Positions 23,616 through 31,083 of a stretch of DNA of 33,277 nt are shown here, piece after piece (within the stretch, counting starts at the first letter, position 1; each line of letters starts with the position of its first letter). The DNA lies in IMG/VR virus record IMGVR_UViG_3300032273_000052, positions 1 through 33,277 of that record. The stretch is one strand, 5' to 3'. The notes beneath the pieces are model-generated. The model saw only the letters and a list, made by a program, of their open reading frames with translations. It was not told the DNA's origin and did not search any database. The position numbers were made by a program, and so were the translations under genes. The stretch comes from a virus.

Positions 23616-24604
23616 AAAAAGAAAATGTAAAATATACCATTGGAGAAGTCCAGCAGCATAAACTTATAGAGTTTGGTTTAGACATAAAAGATGCTTTTAT
23701 TATTTCTTATTTAAAAGATATGAAAACTTGGAAAAACATCCTTGAAAAATCTGTAAATGGTGATATTTATATGTGGGTTGATTATTCTAAATTACTATCT
23801 TATCTTCCGGCATTAAAAATTAATACAAATGATGTGCTATCTAGGAGACTAAAAAAATATGAAGGCCTAGGATTAATAAAAAGACACCTACATAAAAATT
23901 TAGTTTATGGATCATATAACTTTATTTTCCTAGAAGAAAAGTTCAATACCTTATTTGAATTTAACAAAATAGAAGATACAGAAGATGAAATAGAAGAGAT
24001 GAAAAGAAAGATGGGTCTTTTAGGTCAACAAACTCCGCACCCGTCTCAAAAGTCGTGTGGTTTCGACTCAAAAGTAGCCTGTACAACGACTCAAAAGTCG
24101 GCTGATAATACTCCCATAAAGATACTCCCACAAAAAAATAGTAGTAGCACAGAAGTAAATCCTACTGCTGCTCCTGAAGATACTTTTTTTAAAAATCTAA
24201 AAGACCTACTCATAGAAAATAATTTTAAAAACTATAATTCTCAAACACTAAAAAATATTAAAAATTATTCAAACGGATCTTTAGAAGATATAAAAAAAGT
24301 AATTGAATTTATGAAACTAAAAAATAAATCTATAAATTCTAAAATCTTAGTAGCAATTTTAAAAGATGGCGATCACAAGGTAGTAGAGTCATTGGATCTA
24401 AAAAAGGTTCCTAAGGCTGATAAAGTAGCCCACATGCTAAAAATTATTACACAGGATGAAATTGATGATCTATGCAATCAAATAGCTAAATCATTTGGGC
24501 ATGAAGAATATAAAAATCTAAGTAAAAGCGATGAAAATATAGTGAATATTGAGCTAGAAAATATATTTTGTAGAAGGTATAACAAACTAAAAAATACAAA
24601 ATAA
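23612..24604 (+). CDS. Replication initiator-like protein with winged helix
   Basis: A 330-residue protein. The N-terminal 110 residues (IGEVQQHKLIEFGLDIKDAFII, ending RRLKKYEGLGLIKRHL) are a winged-helix domain of the sort found at the start of phage and plasmid replication initiators. A polar linker (about 135-195: SQKS, DSKV, TQKS, then NSSSTEVNPT) follows, and then a helical C-terminal domain resembling the DnaD type. The DNA under the linker carries three iterons, so it probably holds its own origin, as gene O does in lambda. The start overlaps the stop of the preceding gene. Function is inferred from domain order and iterons. Confidence 0.65.
   Translation: MKKENVKYTIGEVQQHKLIEFGLDIKDAFIISYLKDMKTWKNILEKSVNGDIYMWVDYSKLLSYLPALKINTNDVLSRRLKKYEGLGLIKRHLHKNLVYGSYNFIFLEEKFNTLFEFNKIEDTEDEIEEMKRKMGLLGQQTPHPSQKSCGFDSKVACTTTQKSADNTPIKILPQKNSSSTEVNPTAAPEDTFFKNLKDLLIENNFKNYNSQTLKNIKNYSNGSLEDIKKVIEFMKLKNKSINSKILVAILKDGDHKVVESLDLKKVPKADKVAHMLKIITQDEIDDLCNQIAKSFGHEEYKNLSKSDENIVNIELENIFCRRYNKLKNTK
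24045..24130 (+). repeat. Iteron cluster inside the initiator gene, candidate origin
   Basis: CTCAAAAGT occurs at 24045-24053, 24067-24075 and 24090-24098, spaced 22 and 23 bases. Two of the copies extend to CGACTCAAAAGT. The second copy is in a different reading frame from the others, so the repeat is kept at DNA level. It is followed by ATACTCCCA twice (24108-24116 and 24122-24130) and an A-rich tract. Confidence 0.7.
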
Positions 24605-24614
24605 GGAGGGAATT

Positions 24615-24782
24615 ATGAATTTTATGGGGACTATTACAAACTGGCCTAAATTCAGCATAATTATTTTAGAAAGTATAAAAGAACTTGAATTTATGGGAGA
24701 GATCTACAAGGATGAAAAAGACATAAAAAAATATGCTAGAGAATCATTTCTAGTAAGAGAACCTATTAAATTTAAGTTTTAG
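24615..24782 (+). CDS. Small hypothetical protein, 55 residues
   Basis: ATG follows AAGGAGGGAATT directly after the initiator-like gene. The product begins MNFMGTITNWPKFSIIILES and ends in a basic segment (VREPIKFKF). It is 10 bases after its neighbour and 9 before the next gene, so it is one of a tight run. No family is recognised. Confidence 0.55.
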   Translation: MNFMGTITNWPKFSIIILESIKELEFMGEIYKDEKDIKKYARESFLVREPIKFKF

Positions 24783-24791
24783 GAGGAGATT

Positions 24792-24935
24792 ATGTCTAGT
24801 AAAAATATAAAAACAGCCTTTAGAGATCTATGCTTTATACATAGAAAACTAAAGAACTGCTGCAGGACCATTAGCCTTCAGGATATTCCGACCAAAGAAA
24901 AATTAGGAGGACTAATGATCTTGTTTAAATTATAG
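24792..24935 (+). CDS. Small Cys-containing protein, 47 residues
   Basis: ATG follows AGGAGGAGATT. It reads MSSKNIKTAFRDLCFIHRKL, then KNCCRTISLQ, ending in a hydrophobic MILFKL. It has three Cys but no paired metal motif. It belongs to the run of tiny early genes; function unknown. Confidence 0.5.
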   Translation: MSSKNIKTAFRDLCFIHRKLKNCCRTISLQDIPTKEKLGGLMILFKL

Positions 24936-24971
24936 CATAAAGCTATCAATTGTATTTAATCTTTAGGGGGG

Positions 24972-25406
24972 ATGATGAATAAAAATATAAAAGAAATATT
25001 AAAAAAAATAGAAACCAGACCTCATACCAAAAAAAATGCTAAAAAACTAATTTCTAAATCTAATATAGATCTTCAACTATTAAATAAATTTTGGCACGGT
25101 GATATAGAACCCATGGGAACTAAAAAGTATTTTTTTACCTTCAAAAATAATATTGAATTTCAAAAGTTTATTATTTCCAATCGAGACTATGGAATTGAGA
25201 TAAAGAAAAATTTAAATAAAAAAAAGAAAATTCTTAATCTCCAAAAAGATGAAAAAATAAGAAGATGCACCAAGTGTAAAAAAGAGTTCATAACAAAGGT
25301 CGATAGATTAGGAGTGAGTTATGATACACGATGTAAAAGATGTAAAACCATTGAAAGATATGATAGAAGTGGTAGATTAAATGGAAAATTAGAGACAAGA
25401 GGATAA
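24972..25406 (+). CDS. Zinc-ribbon protein of the early region
   Basis: A 144-residue basic protein. The C-terminal part has a Cys4 zinc ribbon: Cys99 and Cys102 (RRCTKCKKEF), Cys121 and Cys124 (RCKRCKTIE). The N-terminal half is helical, Lys-rich, with an ATG doublet; the second (24975) fits the AGGGGGG ribosome site better. Zinc ribbons of this shape bind nucleic acid or proteins. It lies in the early operon after the replication gene, and may be a transcription or replication factor. The family is not recognised. Confidence 0.65.
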   Translation: MMNKNIKEILKKIETRPHTKKNAKKLISKSNIDLQLLNKFWHGDIEPMGTKKYFFTFKNNIEFQKFIISNRDYGIEIKKNLNKKKKILNLQKDEKIRRCTKCKKEFITKVDRLGVSYDTRCKRCKTIERYDRSGRLNGKLETRG

Positions 25407-25437
25407 AATGAATTTTATTTTTATGACCTTACAAAAA

Positions 25438-25461
25438 AAGAATAGAAATAAATCTACTCTT
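25438..25461. repeat. Near-copy of the hairpin at 22658
   Basis: AAGAATAGA, AATAAA, TCTACTCTT resembles the hairpin at 22658-22681 with one mismatch in the stem. It lies between a rightward gene and the convergent leftward gene. Confidence 0.5.
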
Positions 25462-25482
25462 AATTTCCATCATTTGAGATCT

Positions 25483-25722
25483 TTAGCGTCTGACTTTGCA
25501 ATAGAACAATGTTATGTTTTCAATTTTGTCACCCAATGATTGAAAAGATCCAATCTCTCCATTTTTTTCCATTAATGTTAATTGGAAATTTAAATTGGAA
25601 AGAGTAAGATGGGCAAAAAAATATTTTTTCCTTAAAATATGATGTAGTTCTTTTAAATCAAAATCATCAAAAGAAAGAATTTTATCAATTAAAGTAAAAA
25701 GTATTTCTTGTTCATTATACAT
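25483..25722 (-). CDS. Hypothetical leftward protein, 79 residues
   Basis: A 79-residue acidic-to-neutral protein, MYNEQEILFTLIDKILSFDD and following, helical, with no recognised motif. The ribosome site AGGAGGATATCTTT is good. It is read against the early operon. The leader (about 25740-25775) shares TGTTTAGAGTTT and adjacent TATA-like sequence with the leader of the 34-residue gene at 22977, so both may answer to one regulator. An antitoxin or repressor role is possible, unproven. Confidence 0.6.
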   Translation of the reverse strand: MYNEQEILFTLIDKILSFDDFDLKELHHILRKKYFFAHLTLSNLNFQLTLMEKNGEIGSFQSLGDKIENITLFYCKVRR

Positions 25723-25862
25723 AAAGATATCCTCCTATTAGCCACTTTTAAACTCTAAACAATGCATGAGTATACTTAACTATACCTTAAAAATAATGAG
25801 ATTTCAAAATTCTTAGAAAAATAATATAGTATTTTATAAAAATATAAATTTTAGGAGGCAAG

Positions 25863-26033
25863 ATGAAAAAACAAAAATTAAGACCAAATCATCAAGAAAT
25901 TATAGCTATGAGTTTAGAAGATCTAAATTTTATATTAAAAAGTGAATATTTACTGACAAATAGACAAGTTAAACAAATTAAATCAGAAGTTAAAAGAAAA
26001 AGAAACACTACAGGGCAAAAGGTGATTGTCTAA
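25863..26033 (+). CDS. Small basic protein coupled to ParA, 56 residues
   Basis: ATG follows TAGGAGGCAAG. It reads MKKQKLRPNHQEIIAMSLED, then LNFILKSEYLLTNRQVKQ and a Lys/Arg-rich tail. Its stop overlaps the start of the ParA gene (TAATG), so the two are co-translated. A part in partition, for example DNA binding, is suggested by this coupling alone. Confidence 0.6.
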   Translation: MKKQKLRPNHQEIIAMSLEDLNFILKSEYLLTNRQVKQIKSEVKRKRNTTGQKVIV

Positions 26034-26749
26034 TGGCTAAGATAATTTTATTTAAAAACAATAAAGGAGGAGTGGGGAAATCCTTACTCTGTTTCTGGAG
26101 TGCTCATATCCTTTCTACATTATCAAAAACAAGTGATGATAAGAAAAATAAAGTATTAATCCTTACATCTGATTCACAAAATAATATTATGCAGATGGCA
26201 GGAGCCAAATTAGGCTATGGTGATGGTCTCCAAGGTTATATAGATGATAGAGGTTCAGATCTGATTAGATTAAGGGAAAACTTGTTTTATATCCCTCTCA
26301 CCTCTACTGGAATAAAGAGAACTTTTGAAACTAGGTTCTTAGATGTAATAGAAGTTTTTAAAAAACAATATGACTATATTCTGATAGATGGATCACCAGT
26401 ACTCAAATTAGATAACATCTTTTTAGAAGTCAGTGACAAAGTAGTAATTCCAACCTTCCTAGATAATATAACTACTAAAGGGATGGTAAATCTTATTAAT
26501 GAAATTGGAGTTGATAAAGTAGCTTTAATCGTCCCTAATAGGGTTGGTAGAAGTAAGATGGAGTATGAACACCTAAATAAGATAAAAACGAGCCTAGAGG
26601 GAATAGGAGCTGTTATCACTGATCCTATTTATCAAACTACAAAGATAATGAAACTTACAGAAAAATCCAAAACAATCATGGAAACCAAAAGTAAACAATA
26701 TGATGATATAAAGCAAATATTTAAAAAAATTGTACGGGAGGTGATGTAG
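26033..26749 (+). CDS. ParA-family partition ATPase
   Basis: A 238-residue ATPase. The deviant Walker A KGGVGKS (11-17) with the signature lysine is near the N-terminus, Walker A' VLILTSDSQNN is near 47-57, and Walker B YDYILIDGSP is near 114-123. It lacks an N-terminal helix-turn-helix, as in small type Ib ParA proteins. It would segregate a low-copy replicon on the nucleoid. The next gene follows immediately, with a start beside the ribosome site GGGAGGTGAT inside the end of this gene. Its presence in a phage suggests plasmid-style maintenance at some stage. Confidence 0.9.
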   Translation: MAKIILFKNNKGGVGKSLLCFWSAHILSTLSKTSDDKKNKVLILTSDSQNNIMQMAGAKLGYGDGLQGYIDDRGSDLIRLRENLFYIPLTSTGIKRTFETRFLDVIEVFKKQYDYILIDGSPVLKLDNIFLEVSDKVVIPTFLDNITTKGMVNLINEIGVDKVALIVPNRVGRSKMEYEHLNKIKTSLEGIGAVITDPIYQTTKIMKLTEKSKTIMETKSKQYDDIKQIFKKIVREVM

Positions 26750-27427
26750 TTGGATGTCTTTGGAGAACTTCAGAAAGCAGTGAAAAAAGAAATATATGTT
26801 TCAAACTTTGATTTCGGGAATCACGAAATTGAAAAAGAAGATATTCTGTTTATAAAAAATAGTGAGCAAATATTGAGAAAGAATTTTATGGGAATATCAG
26901 AATCTCTATATGAGATATGTATGATCCTTAATCAGATCTCTTTAAAATTTAAAAGATCCGGAGATTTTATGGAATGGTATGAAGCTAATGGATTAACCAA
27001 AGATAGTATTTCAGAGTTCAATAAAAGGTTTATCTTATTCCAGGAGTTCAAGGATAAAAAAGATTTCATCTCATCCCTCTCTACACAGTCAGTTAAATTT
27101 TTAACTCATAAAGATGTTACAGCAGATGCCAGGGAAAAAATAATCAATGGTGGAATAAAAAAAGCTGAAACCATAAAAGAATTATTAGCTCCTATAAGAG
27201 ATCAGATAGCAATCGAATTTAAAAAACCAATTCAATATGTTAATTATAAAAAGCTCGATAAGATGAAAACTAGAATAATTAAAGTAGAAGATGGGAATGA
27301 ATTAAATTCTTTAAAAGCCGACTTAGGAGCCCTGGAGAACTATTTAAAAGATATGAAACAAGCTATTAAGGATAAAGAGAAAGAATGGGAAAATAAAAAT
27401 AATTTAAAGCTAGTTGAGGAGGTATAA
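26750..27427 (+). CDS. Probable ParA partner, helical (DUF3102-like)
   Basis: A 225-residue protein that starts at TTG (26750), directly after the ParA stop and a GGGAGGTGAT site. It is nearly all helix. A stretch of 'I...EQILRKNFMGISESLYEIC' and 'FKRSGDFMEWYEANGLTKDSI' (about 42-90) resembles the DUF3102-type 'G.f..W......S..tA' pattern, which is common next to plasmid and phage ParA genes. There is no ParB nuclease-like motif. The C-terminal end is a charged coiled coil. It probably fills the ParB role, which is inferred from position and fold. Confidence 0.6.
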   Translation: MDVFGELQKAVKKEIYVSNFDFGNHEIEKEDILFIKNSEQILRKNFMGISESLYEICMILNQISLKFKRSGDFMEWYEANGLTKDSISEFNKRFILFQEFKDKKDFISSLSTQSVKFLTHKDVTADAREKIINGGIKKAETIKELLAPIRDQIAIEFKKPIQYVNYKKLDKMKTRIIKVEDGNELNSLKADLGALENYLKDMKQAIKDKEKEWENKNNLKLVEEV

Positions 27428-27430
27428 GCT

Positions 27431-27532
27431 ATGATTAAATTTAATGAAAAAATAACAGAGGTTGAATCAAAAGAAAATTTAAGTACAGTTGTTAAATTAC
27501 TTAAAAGAATAAATAAGAGGATAAAATCATGA
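27431..27532 (+). CDS. Tiny basic protein before the recombinase, 33 residues
   Basis: ATG at 27431 follows GAGGAGGTATAAGC. The product is MIKFNEKITEVESKENLSTV followed by a Lys/Arg helix. Its TGA overlaps the ATG of the serine recombinase (ATGA), so it may couple translation of that gene or act as a small directionality helper. No family is recognised. Confidence 0.5.
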   Translation: MIKFNEKITEVESKENLSTVVKLLKRINKRIKS

Positions 27533-28941
27533 AAGTAGGAGCATATGTAAGGGTTTCTACGACTATACAGGAAGAAAAGAACTCTTTAAAAACACAAATA
27601 AAAAAAATAGAATCTTATTGTGATCTTCATGATTACGAATTATATAAAATTTATGAAGATGTAGACAGTGGTGCCAATGATGAAAGAATAGGGTTTAAAA
27701 CTCTATTAAAAGATATAAAGAAAAAGAAGTTTGATGTAGTCCTGGTCTATGAATCATCTCGTATTTCTAGAAAAACTCATACAATGATGAATTTTGTCTT
27801 CAGCTTAATTGAAAAAGATATAAAATTTATTTCAATATCTCAACCAGATCTAAATACTACTACAAGTACAGGAAGATTATTTTTTACTATACAGGCTGGA
27901 CTTGCTCAATATGAAAGAGAGCAAATCTCGGCCAGGGTAAAGTCCAGTGCATATGAGAAAGCCTCTAAAGGTGAATGGATGGGGGGGCAACTTCCTATTG
28001 GGTATGAGTGGGATGGTGATAGAAAAAATAAAAAAATAAAGATTGATAAAGAGCAAGCCGAATTGGTGAAAGCTTATTTTTATACATTTATGGAGAATAG
28101 AAGTCTTAGGAGAACTTCTAAAATATTTAATAGAAAATTAGATAGTTTAAGATGGATATTAACCAATCCTTTCTATATCGGTAAATATAGATTCGGAGTA
28201 AAAAAGAAAAATATAGTTACAGGGATTCGAAAAACTAGTGATGATTATATCTTAGTAGAAGGAACCCATGAAGGAATTATTAGTATAGAAACTTTTAATA
28301 TAGCTCAAAAGATATTAAAAAATAGTAGGGGAATCGACTATGAGAATAAAAATGGATCTACAGCATTATTTGGTGGATTGATAAAATGTCTTTGTGGTCA
28401 TAAAATGTATGGGAATAAGATAGACAACAAAGCCCAGGGGGGAAAGACATACTATTATTATATGTGTGACACCTGTGGTAAAAGAATCAATGCCGGGAAG
28501 ATAGAAGAAAAAGTATTAACTCAAATAACCGAAGTAGATAAGTTAAAAGAAGTAAATCAAGTAGATAATTATATGGAAACCGTTGAAAGACAAATACAAA
28601 TATTTGAAGATAGAAAAGATATATTGGTCAAAGAAAATAAAAATTTGGTTAATATGTTAAAAAAAGAATTAATAGCAGAAACAGAATATATTGAAAATAG
28701 AAAAGGAAACTTGAATGATTTAGAAACTATAAGTAAAGAACTTGAAATTTTGGAAAAAATAAAATCAAAAGAAACTGATAATGAAGATCGTGGAAATTAT
28801 GAGTTATTAAGGGAAGTTCTAGAAAATTATGAAGATTATGAGACAAATCAGTTAAAAGAATTGTTTAGAGTGTTAATTCAAGAGATAGAAATTACTGATA
28901 TGAGAAGATTAGAGTACAATATCATATTTAATTTAAAATAA
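27529..28941 (+). CDS. Large serine recombinase (phage integrase)
   Basis: A 470-residue protein with an intact resolvase domain: YVRVST with catalytic Ser10, the arginine-bearing SSRISRKT (76-83), and YEREQISARVKSS (128-140). A recombinase domain follows, then a zinc ribbon (Cys287, Cys289, Cys313, Cys316) and a coiled-coil segment (about 355-430), the standard large-serine-integrase order. It is the outermost phage gene, pointing toward the tRNA-Leu, and is followed by a terminator. It should carry out integration and, with a directionality factor, excision. Confidence 0.95.
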   Translation: MKVGAYVRVSTTIQEEKNSLKTQIKKIESYCDLHDYELYKIYEDVDSGANDERIGFKTLLKDIKKKKFDVVLVYESSRISRKTHTMMNFVFSLIEKDIKFISISQPDLNTTTSTGRLFFTIQAGLAQYEREQISARVKSSAYEKASKGEWMGGQLPIGYEWDGDRKNKKIKIDKEQAELVKAYFYTFMENRSLRRTSKIFNRKLDSLRWILTNPFYIGKYRFGVKKKNIVTGIRKTSDDYILVEGTHEGIISIETFNIAQKILKNSRGIDYENKNGSTALFGGLIKCLCGHKMYGNKIDNKAQGGKTYYYYMCDTCGKRINAGKIEEKVLTQITEVDKLKEVNQVDNYMETVERQIQIFEDRKDILVKENKNLVNMLKKELIAETEYIENRKGNLNDLETISKELEILEKIKSKETDNEDRGNYELLREVLENYEDYETNQLKELFRVLIQEIEITDMRRLEYNIIFNLK

Positions 28942-28967
28942 AAGCAACGGGCTTAAGCCGTTGCTTT
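28941..28967 (+). terminator. Terminator of the recombinase gene
   Basis: AAAGCAACGG (28941-28950), loop GCTTAAG, CCGTTGCTTT (28958-28967), a perfect 10-base stem directly behind the stop codon. The left arm includes the final base of the gene. Confidence 0.85.
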
Positions 28968-28999
28968 CTCTACGTTAAAACGTTTATTATGGGGTTATG

Positions 29000-29085
29000 T
29001 GGTACCTGAGAAGGGACTTGAACCCTTAAGGGCATACGCCCGGGGGATTTTGAGTCCCCTATGTCTACCATTCCATCACTCAGGC
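29000..29085 (-). tRNA. tRNA-Leu (anticodon CAA)
   Basis: On the minus strand, acceptor arm GCCTGAG pairs with CTCAGGT, with discriminator A and an encoded CCA. The anticodon stem GGGGA/TCCCC encloses CTCAAAA, anticodon CAA, which reads TTG. There is a long variable arm, as in leucine tRNAs, and TTCAAGT in the T loop. Length is 86 bases. The gene marks the phage-host border: the recombinase ends 33 bases to its left. Confidence 0.95.
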
Positions 29086-29098
29086 ATCTACAAAAATA

Positions 29099-29127
29099 AT
29101 TATACTAGAAGTCCCGAAGAAAAGCAA
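29099..29127 (-). promoter_or_regulatory. Promoter of tRNA-Leu
   Basis: TTGCTT (29127-29122), 17 bases, TATAAT (29104-29099), a near-consensus promoter 13 bases before the tRNA. It lies in host DNA, so the tRNA gene is complete and driven from its original promoter. Confidence 0.8.
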
Positions 29128-29161
29128 GTCTTTTTTTTAATAAAATTGTAATTTTATAGGC

Positions 29162-30883
29162 TTATAACTCTAAAGATATATGACTGAAAGATTTGAAATC
29201 AAATAAACCACGATCAGTTAGTTTTATTTCTGGAATAACTGATAAAGCTAAAAAAGCTAGGTTCATTAATGGATCTAGTTTTTTGTTTACTCCATATTTA
29301 TAAGCTGAGTCTAAGAATTTTTTTATTTTTAATGCAACCTCTTTCCCAGAAGCTTGTGTCATAATACCTCCTATTTCCAGTGGAATAGAAGATATGATTT
29401 TTTTATCATGAACTAAGCAAAGACCTCCTTGGATGTTTTTTATTTGCTCAATAGCAAGAAAAATATCTTCATCTGAATTGCCTATAACTGCTAGATTATG
29501 GGAGTCATGGGAAATTGTAGATGCGATAGCTCCTTTAAAATCACCAAAATTTTGAACTAGACCTTTGCCGATGTTTCCTGTTCCATGATGACGTTCAATT
29601 ACAAACAATTTTAAAATTCCAGGATTATTTTTTGTTTTGAACTCTCCATCTTCTAATATTATTTGAGAAATAGTTTTTTTAGTGAGTAAACTTCCAGGGA
29701 TAAGCTCAATCGTATTTACTCTGTCACTTTTTAAACATATCTTTAGATCTTTGTTAACTATATTGATATTTACACTAGAAAGTAATTTTTTATCCATATA
29801 AGTATTTTGAATTTTCACCTTATCTATACCGTTGTAGATTTCTTTACCATTTTTATAAGTTTTTAATACTTTGAAATTAACAAGGTCTTGAAAAACAACT
29901 AAATCTGCTTTATAACCAGGGGCGATAGCTCCTAATCTATTTAAACCATAACACTTTGCAGTATTTATGGTTGCCATTTGGATAGCAGTAATGGGATCTA
30001 TATTTAATTTTACTAATTTTCTTAAAAGGTGGTCAATGTGTCCCTGTCTGATTAGAGTTTCTGGGTGAGAATCGTCTGTACATAGACAACACCACCTTGT
30101 AAGGCTGAGGTTGGTGGAGAGACCTTTAGCTAATGCTTCTAAATTTTTAGCTCCTGATCCCTCTCTTATCAATACATAAATTCCATTTCTTATTTTATCT
30201 AATAATTCATTGTAAGTTTCAGATTCATGATCGGTAGAGATACCCACTCCTGCATAGGTTCGAATATCATTATTATTCATATTAGGAGCATGGCCATCAA
30301 TAATTTTATTATATTTATTAGCTAGATCTAATTTTTTTAAAACTTCAGTATCTTTATTTATAATTCCGGGGAAATCCATAAATTCTGCTAACCCTAAAAC
30401 TCTTTTATGGTGAATAAGTTTTTCTAAATCATCAACTCCTAAAATAGCTCCAGAAGATTCAAAAGTCGTAGCAGGAACGCAGGATGGAAGGTTGATAAAA
30501 ACATTTAAAGGAATATTTTCAGTGGCTTTTAGCATATATTTTATACCTCTCATTCCAGAAACATTGGCTATCTCGTGGGGGTCGGTTATAATAGTCGTAG
30601 TCCCTCGGGGAATAATTAAATTTGCCATATTTTCAGGTGTTAGCATGGAAGATTCTATATGAACATGGGCATCCATTAGACCTGGTGAAATATAAGCACC
30701 ACAAAGATCTATTTCATTAATTCCAGAAAAATCACCGATTCCTACGATTTGATCTTCATGGATTGCTAAGTCACCCTTTATAATTTCGTGACTAAATACA
30801 TTTATGATCTTTGCATTTTTAAAAACTAGATCTGATTTTTTTTTCTTAGTTAATATATCTATAAATTTAGACAAGTTATTCAT
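29162..30883 (-). CDS. ade: Adenine deaminase
   Basis: A 573-residue amidohydrolase that converts adenine to hypoxanthine in purine salvage. The metal-binding DAHVHIESSMLTP (His73, His75) and the following TDPHEIANVSG match this family, and the C-terminal ERHHGTGNIGKGLVQNFG plus ISHDSHNLAVIG is specific to adenine deaminase rather than adenosine deaminase. The length is normal. The start at 30883 follows GGAGGTTGGT. It has a 200-base leader without a gene. Confidence 0.95.
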   Translation of the reverse strand: MNNLSKFIDILTKKKKSDLVFKNAKIINVFSHEIIKGDLAIHEDQIVGIGDFSGINEIDLCGAYISPGLMDAHVHIESSMLTPENMANLIIPRGTTTIITDPHEIANVSGMRGIKYMLKATENIPLNVFINLPSCVPATTFESSGAILGVDDLEKLIHHKRVLGLAEFMDFPGIINKDTEVLKKLDLANKYNKIIDGHAPNMNNNDIRTYAGVGISTDHESETYNELLDKIRNGIYVLIREGSGAKNLEALAKGLSTNLSLTRWCCLCTDDSHPETLIRQGHIDHLLRKLVKLNIDPITAIQMATINTAKCYGLNRLGAIAPGYKADLVVFQDLVNFKVLKTYKNGKEIYNGIDKVKIQNTYMDKKLLSSVNINIVNKDLKICLKSDRVNTIELIPGSLLTKKTISQIILEDGEFKTKNNPGILKLFVIERHHGTGNIGKGLVQNFGDFKGAIASTISHDSHNLAVIGNSDEDIFLAIEQIKNIQGGLCLVHDKKIISSIPLEIGGIMTQASGKEVALKIKKFLDSAYKYGVNKKLDPLMNLAFLALSVIPEIKLTDRGLFDFKSFSHISLEL

Positions 30884-31023
30884 ACCAACCTCCTACAATA
30901 AAAAAGCGATGTAACGTTCATCCGGATAGTTATAACCTAGGATTTTATTATTTTTATCTCGAAATTTTATATTTATAGAGTAAATTAATAGTATTTTGGT
31001 GATGTTCCCTTATAAGTATAAAA

Positions 31024-31068
31024 AAAAGCCAATTTAAAGTAAAGTTACTACTTAATAAATTGGCTTTT
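31024..31068 (-). terminator. Terminator between the symporter and ade
   Basis: AAAAGCCAATTTA (31024-31036) pairs with TAAATTGGCTTTT (31056-31068), with an inner stem AAGTA/TACTT and T runs on both strands. It follows the symporter stop (31084) in the leftward direction. Confidence 0.85.
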
Positions 31069-31083
31069 TTTATAAAATTTCCT

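Noticed and set aside
23129-23659. Leftward 176-codon frame over the 153-residue gene
   Set aside because: Phe/Ser/Leu-rich mirror of the coiled-coil gene on the other strand, with no start signals.
30884-31020. Possible purine riboswitch in the ade leader
   Set aside because: The leader has some short stems (ATCCGGAT) but lacks the conserved purine-riboswitch core bases, so no class is assigned.
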